Positions 34,445-44,047 of a stretch of DNA of 64,000 nt are shown here, one piece after another (the stretch's first letter is position 1; the number at the start of each line of letters is the position of its first letter). The notes under the pieces are model-generated. The model was not told where the DNA came from. It saw only the letters and a list, made by a program, of their open reading frames with translations, and did no database searches. The translations under genes were made by a program, and so were the position numbers. This DNA comes from Sphingomonas arvum (GTDB taxonomy: Bacteria; Pseudomonadota; Alphaproteobacteria; Sphingomonadales; Sphingomonadaceae), in NCBI RefSeq assembly GCF_026013565.1, contig NZ_JAPDOB010000001.1, forward strand, positions 372,001 through 436,000, in the 5' to 3' direction.

Positions 34445-35536
34445 GTGCCAGGTCTCCAGCTACGCGGCGTCGCCAAATCCTTCCGCAACACCGAGGTTCT
34501 CAGCAACGTCGACCTTGACGTCGCGCCGCGCGAGTTCATCGCCTTTCTGGGCCCGTCGGGATCGGGCAAGTCGACCCTGCTGCGGATTATCGCCGGGCTT
34601 GAGACGGCCGACGCGGGCGAGGTGATCCTGGACGATCGCCGCATCGACGGCCTGCCGCCCGGCCAGCGCGGCGTGGCCATGGTGTTCCAGCATTATGCGC
34701 TCTACCCGCACATGAGCGTGCGCCAGAACATGGCGTTCGGGCTCCGCAACGCGCGCGTGCCGCAGGACCAGATCGACCGGCTGGTCGAGGACGCTGCGCG
34801 GGTGCTGGAGATCGATCCGTTGCTGGAGCGCAAACCGGCGCAGCTGTCGGGCGGCCAGCGCCAGCGGGTCGCAATCGGCCGCGCCATCGTGAAGAGCCCG
34901 AAGCTGTTCCTGCTCGACGAGCCGCTGTCCAACCTAGACGCCGCGCTAAGGCTGCGTACCCGAGTCGAGCTCGCCCAGTTGCGGGAGCGGGTCGAGAGCG
35001 CCTTTATCATGGTCACGCACGATCAGGCCGAAGCGATGACCCTGGCCGATCGAATCGTCGTGTTCAACGATCGTCGCATTCAGCAGATCGCGGCGCCGAT
35101 GGAGATCTATGCGCGGCCGGCCAACCGCTTCGTAGCGCAGTTCGTCGGCTCTCCCGCGATGAGCATTCTTCCTGCTACCTTGGCGGACGGCGGTACGCTG
35201 GCCAGCGTGAAGTTGGGTGACGGTAGCCGGATCGACACCTCCGTCGGGCGCGACAGCCTGCCGGCGGGCGCTCAGGTTGAGCTTGGGCTTCGACCCGAGC
35301 ACGTCCGCGTCGTCCTGTCCGGTGAGGCGAACACGGAGGCCACGGTCGACTTGGTTGAGCGGCTCGGCGAGCGCAGCCTGGTCTATGCACGGCTGAGGGA
35401 CGGACAGCAGGTCACTGCCGAAGCGGAGGGCACGACCACGGCCAAGGTCGGCGACACGGTCGGGCTGCGCATCGACGGTGCGGCCGCGCACCTGTTCGGC
35501 CCCGACGGCACTGGTTACCACCGGGCCGCCGCGTGA
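34445..35536 (+). CDS. ABC transporter ATP-binding protein, MalK/UgpC family
   Basis: 363 residues from GTG 34445. Walker A GPSGSGKST (36-44), Q-loop FQHYALYPHM, signature LSGGQRQRVAIGRA, Walker B LFLLDEPLSNLDA and the switch His in VTHDQAEAM are complete. A C-terminal regulatory (TOBE/MalK-type) domain follows from ~235. CUT1-family importers of di- and oligosaccharides or glycerol phosphate use such ATPases. The stop overlaps the first permease gene (GTGA at 35533), and the permeases and binding protein follow, so this is a complete importer in one operon. The substrate is not identified. Confidence 0.93.
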   Translation: MPGLQLRGVAKSFRNTEVLSNVDLDVAPREFIAFLGPSGSGKSTLLRIIAGLETADAGEVILDDRRIDGLPPGQRGVAMVFQHYALYPHMSVRQNMAFGLRNARVPQDQIDRLVEDAARVLEIDPLLERKPAQLSGGQRQRVAIGRAIVKSPKLFLLDEPLSNLDAALRLRTRVELAQLRERVESAFIMVTHDQAEAMTLADRIVVFNDRRIQQIAAPMEIYARPANRFVAQFVGSPAMSILPATLADGGTLASVKLGDGSRIDTSVGRDSLPAGAQVELGLRPEHVRVVLSGEANTEATVDLVERLGERSLVYARLRDGQQVTAEAEGTTTAKVGDTVGLRIDGAAAHLFGPDGTGYHRAAA

Positions 35537-36414
35537 GCGCTGGCGTCCAGCGGCGATGGCAGGGGCTGCTGTTCGTCGCACCGTTCCTGCTGCTTTATTG
35601 CACCATTCTCATCTATCCCCTGCTGAAGGGCGCGTGGCTCAGCCTTTACCGCGTCGACCTGTTCGGCGGCGGCACGTTCGTCGGCCTGGGCAACTACGGC
35701 CGCCTGTTCGCCGATCCGGTGTTCTGGCAGAGCATGGCCAATACGCTGCTGCTCGCCCTGATGATCGTGCCGCTGCTGACCGCCATCGCGCTCGCGCTGG
35801 CTCTGGCGCTCAATCGGGCGACCCGCGGCGCAGCGATCCTGCGCGGCGTGTTCTTCTCCTCTGCCGTGCTATCGGTGACCATCGTGACGCTGATCTGGCG
35901 GTTCGTCCTGGCGCCTGACGCCGGGCTGCTTGGCGAGCTATGGACCGCCGCTGGGTGGGCGCCGCTGCCGTTCCTGTCGGATCAGAGCCTGGTGCTGCCG
36001 GCGCTGGCGGTTACGACCATCTGGTGGTCGGTCGGCTTTCCCATGCTGCTGTTCCTCGCCGGGCTGCAGCAGATACCCCATGACATGTACGAAGCGGCAG
36101 CGCTGGACGGAGCCGGGCGCTGGACGACGTTCACCAAGGTGACCCTCCCGGCCCTGAAACGCACCACGATCCTGGTCTTCATGCTGCAGACCGCGGCCCA
36201 GCTGCAGCTGTTCGGTCAGTCGCAATTGCTCACCGCCGGGGGCCCGAGTGGGGCGTCGCGCACTGCCGTCCTGTTCCTGTTCGAAAGCGCGTTCGGCCGG
36301 TGGGAGCTGGGCTACGCGAGCGCCGCCGCCGAAGTGCTGTTCGTGCTGATCGTCGCCGTGACGCTGACCCAATATGCGCTGACCGGACGTCCGGGAGCCG
36401 ACAATGCGCGCTGA
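35533..36414 (+). CDS. Sugar ABC transporter permease, MalF/UgpA type
   Basis: 293 residues from GTG 35533 overlapping the ATPase stop. About six transmembrane segments, and the permease EAA loop (YEAAALDGAGRWTTFTKVTLPAL, ~192-214) that docks with the ATPase. The N-terminal hydrophobic segment LLFVAPFLLLYCTILIYPLL and the length match CUT1 permeases. It forms the membrane channel with the next gene's product, which overlaps it by 11 nt. Confidence 0.9.
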   Translation: MSAGVQRRWQGLLFVAPFLLLYCTILIYPLLKGAWLSLYRVDLFGGGTFVGLGNYGRLFADPVFWQSMANTLLLALMIVPLLTAIALALALALNRATRGAAILRGVFFSSAVLSVTIVTLIWRFVLAPDAGLLGELWTAAGWAPLPFLSDQSLVLPALAVTTIWWSVGFPMLLFLAGLQQIPHDMYEAAALDGAGRWTTFTKVTLPALKRTTILVFMLQTAAQLQLFGQSQLLTAGGPSGASRTAVLFLFESAFGRWELGYASAAAEVLFVLIVAVTLTQYALTGRPGADNAR

Positions 36415-37228
36415 CCGGCTGTCGCCCGTGGCCTGGGCGCTTGTGCTGCTCGGCGCCGCGATCATGCTGGCGCCGCTAGTGTGGACGGTGCTGCTCAGCC
36501 TCAAGGCCAATGCGGAGCTGGTCGGCAACAGCGGCGCGGCACTGCATGGGCCCTACACGCTGCAGAATTACGCCGCCATCTTCGGCACCAGCCAGACCAT
36601 GCGCTGGCTCTTGAACAGCGCGATTGTCTCGCTCGGCACAACGGCGGGCGTGCTCGTGCTGTGCAGCCTCGCCGGCTACGGCTTCGCGCGGCTCGACTTT
36701 CCGTTCCGCCGCACCCTGTTCGTGCTGGTCCTGCTCGGCCTCGCCATTCCCAGCCAGGCGGTGATTCTGCCGCAGCATCAGCTGTTCGCGACGCTGCACC
36801 TGCACAACAGCTATCCGGGCCTGATCCTGCCGGGGCTCACCACCAGTTTCGGCGTATTCTTCATGACGCAATATATGAAGGCCATTCCCACTGAGTTGGA
36901 CGAGGCGGCGATGCTGGACGGCGCCTCGCGCTTTCGCGTGTTCTGGAAGGTGATCCTGCCGCTGACCGTGCCGGCGCAGTCGGCGCTGGCGGTGTTCACC
37001 TTCCTGGGCTCGTGGAACGATTATTGGTGGCCGCTCATCTCCGCCACGCGCAGCGACATGTACACGCTAACCGTCGGATTAGCGGCGGCGCAGATGAACT
37101 ATGCGCAGACCAGCGGCCTGGGCTTCCTGATGGCGCAGGCGGTATTCGCGTCGGTGCCAATCTTCATCGTCTATCTCATCTTCCAGCGGCAGATCATTCA
37201 GGCGATGGCCGGGGCGGCGCTCAAGTGA
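36404..37228 (+). CDS. Sugar ABC transporter permease, MalG/UgpE type
   Basis: 274 residues from the ATG at 36404. Six hydrophobic segments and an EAA loop (LDEAAMLDGASRFRVFWKVILPL, ~164-186) typical of MalG/UgpE partners. SWNDYWWPLI is the family's usual block after the EAA loop. It pairs with the previous permease; the next gene starts inside its stop codon (GTGA at 37225). Confidence 0.9.
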   Translation: MRADRLSPVAWALVLLGAAIMLAPLVWTVLLSLKANAELVGNSGAALHGPYTLQNYAAIFGTSQTMRWLLNSAIVSLGTTAGVLVLCSLAGYGFARLDFPFRRTLFVLVLLGLAIPSQAVILPQHQLFATLHLHNSYPGLILPGLTTSFGVFFMTQYMKAIPTELDEAAMLDGASRFRVFWKVILPLTVPAQSALAVFTFLGSWNDYWWPLISATRSDMYTLTVGLAAAQMNYAQTSGLGFLMAQAVFASVPIFIVYLIFQRQIIQAMAGAALK

Positions 37229-38529
37229 GGCGGTTGTTGCTGCTGTTTGCCGTGCTGGCGCTTAGCAGTTGCACGCGCGCAGACGACAAGACGCACGTCT
37301 ACCTGCAGCGCTTCTTCGGCGAGTGCGGCGCCGAATATGGTGGGAAGACCGACGTCGCCAAGGCCGAGGGTGAGTGCGGCATCATCACGACCGTGACCAA
37401 CGCGTTCAACGCCACGGACGGCAAGGCCGTCGTGGATACGAACGTCATCGCCTGGCCCGGCTATCCGCAGCTCACCGCTCAGATGGCGGCGCGTGATCCT
37501 CCCGATGTCGTGTCCATGCACGAGAACGTCATTTCCGATTATGCGTCCAAGGAGCTGCTGGAGCCGGTCGAGCCGTACCTCAAGGCCGCCGGCCTCGACG
37601 CAGCGAGCTTCACCAAAGCCAGCCAGGAAGGCGTCACCATCGGCGGGCGGATGTACGGCCTGCCGTGGGACACCCATGGCGGATTGTGGCACATCAACAC
37701 CAAGCTGTTCGCCCAGGCCGGGCTGATGCGCGGCGGCAAGCCGGTGCTGCCTAGCTCTCCGCAAGAGCTGCTGACGCAGGCGCGACAATTCCGGAAACGA
37801 ACCGGCAAGCCGTACCTGATCCAGAGCCTGGTCGGCGACCCGGCGGGCGCCGCGCGCAACCTTTACACCTATGTCATGGCGCAGGGCCAGCCGGTGTTCC
37901 CCGATGCCCGGCACCTCAAGGTCAACACGCCCGAAGGCCGGCGGGTGGCCGAGTTCTTCCGCCAACTCACCGCCGAGGGGCTGGGCACCAGCAACATGGA
38001 CACGCCTGCGGCAATCGCCGCCTTCATGAGCGGGGAGGGGGGCATTTACCCGACCGGCACCTGGATGATCGGGCAGTTCCAGCAGGAGAGCGCCACGCCG
38101 GGCCGGCCGCTGTACGGCAGCTATGCGGTGATGAACTATCCGCGGCTGTGGGGGCAGCACGTCATCTATGTCGGCGGGCACGCCTGGGTCGTGCCGAAGC
38201 GGGAGCGGACGCCGGCACAGAAGGCCGCGATCGCCCGGCTGTTCCGGTTCATGGCGCAGCATAACTACGACTGGGCGCGCACCGGGCATCTACCGGCCGT
38301 CACCGCCGTGCTCGACAGCCCCCAGTTCCGGGCCTTGCCGCACCGGGCCGACATCGCGCCGCTGGCCGACATCGGCCGGCCGCTGCCGGGCTATGTGCGG
38401 CGGCAGTCGGCGGTGGAGGGGATCGTGGGCGAGGAGATGGCGGGCGCGATTACCGGGCAGAAGTCCGTTCCGGACGCACTCGCTACCGCCGAGCGGCGGG
38501 TCAACGAATTTCTGGCCGAGCTCGACTGA
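37225..38529 (+). CDS. Sugar ABC transporter substrate-binding lipoprotein
   Basis: 434 residues from GTG 37225, coupled to the permease stop. The N-terminus RRLLLLFAVLALSSC is a lipoprotein signal with the lipobox Cys at about residue 16. The remainder fits the family 1 solute-binding protein fold: NVIAWPGYPQLTAQMAARDPPDVV, YGLPWDTHGGLWHINTKLF, then GEGGIYPTGTWMIGQF and GQHVIYVGGHAWVVPK. It captures a sugar in the periplasm for the CUT1 importer. Unlike most relatives the gene is last rather than first in the operon. No substrate can be assigned from these motifs. Confidence 0.88.
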   Translation: MRRLLLLFAVLALSSCTRADDKTHVYLQRFFGECGAEYGGKTDVAKAEGECGIITTVTNAFNATDGKAVVDTNVIAWPGYPQLTAQMAARDPPDVVSMHENVISDYASKELLEPVEPYLKAAGLDAASFTKASQEGVTIGGRMYGLPWDTHGGLWHINTKLFAQAGLMRGGKPVLPSSPQELLTQARQFRKRTGKPYLIQSLVGDPAGAARNLYTYVMAQGQPVFPDARHLKVNTPEGRRVAEFFRQLTAEGLGTSNMDTPAAIAAFMSGEGGIYPTGTWMIGQFQQESATPGRPLYGSYAVMNYPRLWGQHVIYVGGHAWVVPKRERTPAQKAAIARLFRFMAQHNYDWARTGHLPAVTAVLDSPQFRALPHRADIAPLADIGRPLPGYVRRQSAVEGIVGEEMAGAITGQKSVPDALATAERRVNEFLAELD

Positions 38530-38673
38530 GACAATGCTGTGACACGCTGGCCACACCTGGCGTGAAATAGTTGTGACAGTGGAACAGTCCTGTCGGAAGA
38601 GCCATTTGCCACGCTGTAGCGTCGGCGCACAGTTCCGGATCGCGCCCGGGCCACCAGCAGGGGGACTCGCATC

Positions 38674-41508
38674 ATGACCATCAAGACCTTCGCCCTGTGC
38701 TCCGCTTCGGCGGCGGCACTGTTGATTGCCGCGTCTCCTGCCGCCGCGCAGGTCCAGCCGACCGACCCGACGCAAACACCCGACAAGGTCGGCGCCGGTA
38801 CCAGCGGCGACGTGCCGGCTGTGCAGGAAGGCCAGACCACGCCGGCTCCGACAGACGACCAGGGCGGCCCGGGCCAGCAGACGGCCGCTGCCGACGAGGG
38901 GACCACCGTGGTGGTTACCGGCATCCGCCGCTCGCTGAACTCGGCGCGCAACATCCGGCGCAACAGCGAGCAGATCATCGACTCGGTGGTGGCCGAGGAC
39001 ATCGGCAAACTGCCCGACCTCAACACGGCGCAGACCGCGTCGCGCATTCCGGGCGTGCAGGTCTACCGGCAGGGCGGCGAGGCGCAGAACGTGCTGGTGC
39101 GCGGCCTGCCGAACTTCACCACCACATACAACGGGCGGGAGATCTTCACCGCCGAGACCCGCGTCGTCGCATTGCAGGATTTCCCGTCGTCGAACATCGC
39201 GGCGCTGGAGGTATTCAAGACCTCGTCGGCCGAGCTGGTGGAGCCGGGCCTTGCCGGCCTGATCAACGTCCGCTCGCGCCGGCCGTTCGATTTCAGCGAT
39301 GGCCAGATTGCCGGTTCGGTGTGGGCCCTGCGCACGCGCCAGGGCAAGGATTGGGCGCCGAACTTCAACTTCCTCGTCACCAAGCGCTTTGATGTCGGCT
39401 CCGGCGAGTTGGGCGTGCTGGCGAACGTGTCGCGCACCGAGATGACCTACCTCGACGCGGAGATCTCCAACACCGACTTCCTGCAGACCTTCGACGCGGT
39501 GGGCGGCCGCTTGAACTCCAACGGCGGGACCGGCACCGCCGCGCGCTTCCCCGACGTCCAGCGACTGTTCTACCGGTCGGGCAACCGCGTGCGTCCGTCG
39601 GGCAACGTCGCCATCCAATACAAGCCGACGCCCGACGTCGAATTCTATGCCGAGGGCCTATATCAGGGCTTCCGCAACAAGATCGACGATCGCGGGCTTA
39701 ATGCGGAGTTCTACCGTAACACCGCCGCATCGAACCTCCTTTTCCGCGACGGCACCAACCTGGTGCGCAGCGGCACCTTCACATTGGTGGGTACCGCCGG
39801 CGTCATCCCCGTTCCACCCAACGCACCCAATCCGCTCGACCAGGAGGGCCTGTTCTCGTTCCAGGGCGGCACGTACAACAAGACCGACACCTATCAGATT
39901 GCCGGCGGCACGCGGATCACGCGGGGACCGTGGAAGTTCAACGTCGACATCGCGCGGACCAAGTCGACCTTCAAGGGGTCGACGGAATCGCTGGATCGAC
40001 GGTGGATCAACCCTGCGACGGTCACTCTCGATACCGATCGGCCGGCCTTTACCGTTAGCGGCATCGACCTGACCGATCCCGCCCAGCAGCGCTTCGCCGG
40101 TTTATTCGAACAGAACCAGAAGTCGACGGGCGACGACTGGCAAGTCCGTGGTGACGTTCAGTACGACTTTGACGGCTCGTTCCTGAAAAACGTGCAGGCT
40201 GGCGTCCGTTACGCCACTCGCGATGCGGAGCGCCGCTTTAGCGACCGGTTCGCGGGGCCGATTGCCGGGTTCACCAACGCGTCGACCCTTCCGCTGGACT
40301 TCGAGGTGTTCAACGGAGTGAACGTAGGCGGTACGTCCGAATGGGCGGCGCCGACCTACGACAGCATCCGCGACAATCTCGCCATCCTGCGGCTGCTGGT
40401 TGGCTTCAGCACGTCCCCGGTGCCGGCCGCCTTGATCTACACCGCGTCGGAGAAGAATCTCGCGGGCTACGGTCAGCTCAACCTGGGTAGTGACGATATC
40501 GACGGCACCGTCGGCTTCCGAGTCAGCCGGGTGAAGACCCGCGTCAACGGGCCAATCCCCACGGGCGTGCCGGAGATCGACGAGGGCAGCAAGCGCACCG
40601 TCTTCCTGCCGAACGCCAGCATTCGTGCCCGGGTGACCCCCGAGGTCCAGCTACGTGCCGCCGTGTCGAAGACCCGCACCCTGGCCTCGTTCGAGCAGCT
40701 AAATCCCGGTGGGACATTGAACCGGCCGAGCGGGAACCTGACTGTAGGCGTGCCCGACAATCCGTACACGGTGAACGGCGGCAATCCGCTGCTCAAGCCG
40801 TTCACGTCCTGGAACGGTGACGCGGCAGTTGAGTATTATTTCGCCCCGAGCAGCTTTGTCTCGCTGACCGGATTCCACCGGCGCATCAAGGGCTTTATCC
40901 AGCAGAGCCAGGTCGACGTGACGGATCCCACCCTTGGTGTGGTCCGGATCATCGGGCCGGTGAACACCGGCAAGGGCCGGATCACGGGCTTCGAGCTGCA
41001 GGGCCAGGCCTTCGCTGACTTCAGCTGGCTTCCCGAGTGGGCGCGCGGCTTCGGCGCGCAGGCCAACCTGACCTACATCAAGGCCAAAACGCAGCAGCCG
41101 ACCGTGCCGGGGCCTAACGCGCCGCTGAGCTACCAGCCGATCACCGACCAGCTGAACGGCGTATCCAAGTGGAACTACAACCTGGTTGGCATCTACGAGC
41201 GCAATGGCCTGGCGGCGCGCCTGACCTACAACGGCCGGTCGAGCTTCCGGGCGCTGTACCCGCTGCGCGGTGACGATCCTACCTACACCGAGATCGCGCA
41301 TCCGGCCGGGCGCCTGGACCTGTCGCTCAACTATGACATCAACGATGCTTTCACGCTGTTCGGCGACTGGACCAACATCACGCGCAAGAAGTTCAGGCAG
41401 GACTTCACCTCGGCTCGCAACGGTCAGCCGGAGGCGGAGTTCGTCCGCTACAAGCGCTACGACGAGAGCACAATCTCGGCGGGCGTCCGCTTCCGCTTCG
41501 GCCGTTAA
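38674..41508 (+). CDS. TonB-dependent outer-membrane receptor (carbohydrate-type)
   Basis: 944 residues with a signal peptide (LCSASAAALLIAASPAAAQ). An acidic, Pro/Gln-rich linker leads to a TonB box-like TTVVVTGIRRSL (~77-88), and a plug domain with IIDSVVAEDIGKLPDLNTAQTASRIPGVQV and NVLVRGLPNF. A large barrel ends in ...AGVRFRFGR with terminal Arg. The IDSVVAEDIGKLPD block is typical of the sphingomonad/caulobacter receptors associated with polysaccharide uptake. It imports an oligosaccharide or chelate across the outer membrane with TonB energy. It lies downstream of an ABC importer (144 nt gap) and upstream of GH43 genes, so it probably serves plant-polysaccharide fragments. Confidence 0.9.
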   Translation: MTIKTFALCSASAAALLIAASPAAAQVQPTDPTQTPDKVGAGTSGDVPAVQEGQTTPAPTDDQGGPGQQTAAADEGTTVVVTGIRRSLNSARNIRRNSEQIIDSVVAEDIGKLPDLNTAQTASRIPGVQVYRQGGEAQNVLVRGLPNFTTTYNGREIFTAETRVVALQDFPSSNIAALEVFKTSSAELVEPGLAGLINVRSRRPFDFSDGQIAGSVWALRTRQGKDWAPNFNFLVTKRFDVGSGELGVLANVSRTEMTYLDAEISNTDFLQTFDAVGGRLNSNGGTGTAARFPDVQRLFYRSGNRVRPSGNVAIQYKPTPDVEFYAEGLYQGFRNKIDDRGLNAEFYRNTAASNLLFRDGTNLVRSGTFTLVGTAGVIPVPPNAPNPLDQEGLFSFQGGTYNKTDTYQIAGGTRITRGPWKFNVDIARTKSTFKGSTESLDRRWINPATVTLDTDRPAFTVSGIDLTDPAQQRFAGLFEQNQKSTGDDWQVRGDVQYDFDGSFLKNVQAGVRYATRDAERRFSDRFAGPIAGFTNASTLPLDFEVFNGVNVGGTSEWAAPTYDSIRDNLAILRLLVGFSTSPVPAALIYTASEKNLAGYGQLNLGSDDIDGTVGFRVSRVKTRVNGPIPTGVPEIDEGSKRTVFLPNASIRARVTPEVQLRAAVSKTRTLASFEQLNPGGTLNRPSGNLTVGVPDNPYTVNGGNPLLKPFTSWNGDAAVEYYFAPSSFVSLTGFHRRIKGFIQQSQVDVTDPTLGVVRIIGPVNTGKGRITGFELQGQAFADFSWLPEWARGFGAQANLTYIKAKTQQPTVPGPNAPLSYQPITDQLNGVSKWNYNLVGIYERNGLAARLTYNGRSSFRALYPLRGDDPTYTEIAHPAGRLDLSLNYDINDAFTLFGDWTNITRKKFRQDFTSARNGQPEAEFVRYKRYDESTISAGVRFRFGR

Positions 41509-41527
41509 GCGGGGCTAGAACAGACGA

Positions 41528-41563
41528 GGGCGGTCCGTGCGCGCGGGCCGCCCTTGTTTGTGT
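41528..41563. terminator. Intrinsic terminator between convergent genes
   Basis: A 10-bp stem (GGGCGGTCCG / CGGGCCGCCC, one T-G pair, 6-nt loop, 41528-41553) is followed by TTGTTTGTGT on the plus strand. It sits just past the receptor gene (stop 41508) and before the convergent GH43 end at 41563. It likely stops plus-strand transcription and may also work on the minus strand. Confidence 0.6.
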
Positions 41564-42579
41564 CAGCGGATCGGCGTCGGCCTGAGGCTCGGCGCGATGA
41601 TCGGGCGGCCGTTCTCCCACCCGAACGGCGCGATGTAGAGGACCCGCTTGTCGCCCGACTTGCGGCAGCTGTTGTTGCTGGCCCAGCCGTGAAAGCTGAT
41701 GAACGTGCCGCCGCCGGCCTGGAACACCGACTGGTGCCCAGGTCCGCTGAGGCAGCCGGCGCCACGTGGTGCGCTAAAGCTGTATAGGACGGGCGTGGGC
41801 GAAGCGTCGCGGCAGGGGCCGAGCGGACCGTTGCAGCGGGCAAAGCTCATCGCATAGGGGCTGAGGCGCTGGTCAGGGTTCCAGCCGAAGTAGCCGCCAG
41901 AGTAGAGCAGGCTGTAACCATCCGGGGTCAGCAGCATGGTCGGCGCTTCGATGACTTTCTGCTTCCACGCGTCCCGGTCGGATATGCCGAGGTCGCGTGA
42001 GCTCCCGGCCAGTCTGAGGCCGTCATCGCTGAGCTGCACGCCCCATAGGTGGCTCGGCTTGCCGATGCGATTGCCGTCCGATTTCCAGTATAGGTACAGC
42101 TTCCCATCGCGGTCGCGAAAGGCGTTCGCGTCGATCGATCCGCCGAGGTCGAACTGGCAGACCAGCGGCTCGGCGCGGCTGTCGGTGAAGGGGCCCTTCG
42201 GGTCACTCGCCACCGCTACGCCGACGCACTGCTTGTCGCGCGCGCGGTGATTGGCGGTGTAGTAGAGGACATACCTGCCCCCGGCCTTGATCACTTCCGG
42301 CGCCCAGGTGAAGCCTGGCTTCACCCACGCCGCGAGCTTCGGCATGCCGTCGCGCTTCGAGCCGTCCGCATTGCGGACATAGTCCCAGCGGGTGAGGTCA
42401 CGGCTGAGTGCCATGGGCAAGTTCTCGCCGGCGTTGGTGGAATAGGCGAGATACTCGCCGCCGACCGGCATAACGAAGGCGTCCGGAAAGTTCTGGTCGA
42501 ATACTGGCACGAACATCGGTGCGGCCGCGGGCGCGGGCGTAGCTAGAACAAGGCCCGCGAGGAGGGCGGCAAGGCGCAT
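41563..42579 (-). CDS. GH43-family glycosidase, secreted
   Basis: 338 residues from ATG 42579; signal peptide MRLAALLAGLVLATPAPAAA. GH43 five-blade propeller blocks: DQNFPDAFVMPVGGEYLAYS with the catalytic base Asp, AWVKPGFTWAPEVIKAGGRYVLYYT, the pKa-modulating Asp in GSIDANAFRDRDGKLYLYWKSDGN, and VIEAPTMLLTPDGYSLLYSGG with the acid Glu. The substrate is probably an arabinose- or xylose-containing polymer, most arabinanases and xylosidases being in this family. It starts 3 nt from the stop of another GH43 gene on the same strand, so they are co-transcribed. Converges with the TonB receptor. Confidence 0.88.
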   Translation of the reverse strand: MRLAALLAGLVLATPAPAAAPMFVPVFDQNFPDAFVMPVGGEYLAYSTNAGENLPMALSRDLTRWDYVRNADGSKRDGMPKLAAWVKPGFTWAPEVIKAGGRYVLYYTANHRARDKQCVGVAVASDPKGPFTDSRAEPLVCQFDLGGSIDANAFRDRDGKLYLYWKSDGNRIGKPSHLWGVQLSDDGLRLAGSSRDLGISDRDAWKQKVIEAPTMLLTPDGYSLLYSGGYFGWNPDQRLSPYAMSFARCNGPLGPCRDASPTPVLYSFSAPRGAGCLSGPGHQSVFQAGGGTFISFHGWASNNSCRKSGDKRVLYIAPFGWENGRPIIAPSLRPTPIR

Positions 42580-42581
42580 GG

Positions 42582-43967
42582 TCAGGCGATCTCCACCCGG
42601 TCGGGCGTGAAGCGCAGCCTGGCCGTCAGCAGCGCCCGAAAGGCATTGTAGCCGCACCGGCTCGGGAAAAACGCGTGGAAGAACAACTGCGGCTCACCGT
42701 CTCCGCCGGGCGCGACCGAAGCGTGGCCCGGCGCCCACCAGTCGCTGGCGGATTTCAACAGCGGTTCGCCCTGCTTCACGAACGGTCCCAGCGGGCTGTC
42801 CGCTACCGCCACGCCGATGCCGTAGGCGGGCGTCGAGAAGTCGTTGCCGGCATAGAACATCCAGTAGCGGCCTGCCTGGTGGGTGACGAACGGACCTTCG
42901 ATCAGATGGCCTTCCCAGTCCTGATCGTTGGCCAGGACGATCCGCTCCTCACCGACGAGGCTGCGACCGTCCTCGGCCAGGCGGCGGACGTGGATGGGGG
43001 TGGTCAGCGCCTCGACGATCTCGCCGGCATAGCCGGAGGCGACCAGCGCCGGGCGGACCCGCGGCCAATTGTCGAGTGCCGCCTCGATCAGCGGCTGCAT
43101 CCAGAAGAAGCGCTCCATCGGCCGCCGCGTGTTCGCCCATGGCTGGATGGCGGCGGCGAAGGCGCCGGTGCGGCGATCAGTCTCGCTGGCGAACAGCTCG
43201 TCCACCAATTCGGGATGCTGGCGCAGCAGGCCAGCCAGCGGTCGGGGCCACAAGCCGTTGGTGTCGTTCTTCCAGTAGAGGTACGCGGTGCCGTCGACGT
43301 CCTTGAAGATGTGGCTGTCGATTACCCCGCCGCTGGCGGCGGTCCCGGGGTAGAGTACCTTGCCGCCGGTGATGAGCGGTCGGCCGTTGTCAGTCCAGGG
43401 ACCAAAGGGCGTCGGGGAGCGCGCCAATCCAATCGCCAGCGCGTTGGACTTCTCGCGGGCGGTGTAAGCGACCCAGTATTCGTCGCCGATCTGTTGGATC
43501 TCCGGTGCCCAGAAGTCGGCCACATCCTTGCCGGTGGCCACCCAGCCGGGGGTCTGGCCTTCTTCAAAGATGAACCCCCGGTGTTCCCAGCTTTGCAGGT
43601 CGGGAGAGAACACCAGCGGAAAGGCGTCAGGGCCGTCGTTGCTCGTGGCGGTCAACAGCCACCCGCCATCGATTTTAAGCACTGCAGGATCGCCGTAGCC
43701 GGCAACCGTGCGCCCACTAAGGTTGTCGGTGATCAGCGGAGTCCATGCCTCGCCCGCGGGAACGGCATCGAGTGGTTCTTCAAACGCGGCCGGCAGGCGC
43801 GTACCGAAGTCTTCGGACAGATGTCGGAAAAACTCCGCATAATCCGTCTGGGTGCCACCCGCGATGCGGTAGCTCCGCTGGGTTTCGCCTTCACGCACGA
43901 CCAGGTCGGTTGCAGCGCCGTCAGCGCTGAGTTCGACGGCGAAGGGGAGGGTTTCGTCACTGCTCAT
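42582..43967 (-). CDS. GH43-like glycosidase with helical insertion
   Basis: 461 residues with no signal peptide, so presumed cytoplasmic. GH43 blocks present: [22 protein letters not shown] with the Asp base, [42 protein letters not shown] and [23 protein letters not shown] with the acid Glu. Between blades, residues ~240-310 form a mostly helical stretch ([15 protein letters not shown], then [29 protein letters not shown]) that GH43 enzymes do not usually have. An ~85-residue N-terminal part precedes the propeller. Co-transcribed with the secreted GH43 (2-nt gap). Divergent from another GH43 at 44048. Substrate unknown. Confidence 0.8.
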   Translation of the reverse strand: MSSDETLPFAVELSADGAATDLVVREGETQRSYRIAGGTQTDYAEFFRHLSEDFGTRLPAAFEEPLDAVPAGEAWTPLITDNLSGRTVAGYGDPAVLKIDGGWLLTATSNDGPDAFPLVFSPDLQSWEHRGFIFEEGQTPGWVATGKDVADFWAPEIQQIGDEYWVAYTAREKSNALAIGLARSPTPFGPWTDNGRPLITGGKVLYPGTAASGGVIDSHIFKDVDGTAYLYWKNDTNGLWPRPLAGLLRQHPELVDELFASETDRRTGAFAAAIQPWANTRRPMERFFWMQPLIEAALDNWPRVRPALVASGYAGEIVEALTTPIHVRRLAEDGRSLVGEERIVLANDQDWEGHLIEGPFVTHQAGRYWMFYAGNDFSTPAYGIGVAVADSPLGPFVKQGEPLLKSASDWWAPGHASVAPGGDGEPQLFFHAFFPSRCGYNAFRALLTARLRFTPDRVEIA

Positions 43968-44047
43968 CGACGCGCGCCTCTAGTCCCATGGGCATGAACC
44001 CGCAGCAACCGATTGCGTCCATGGGCGCGATCCCGCACGACCATGCG

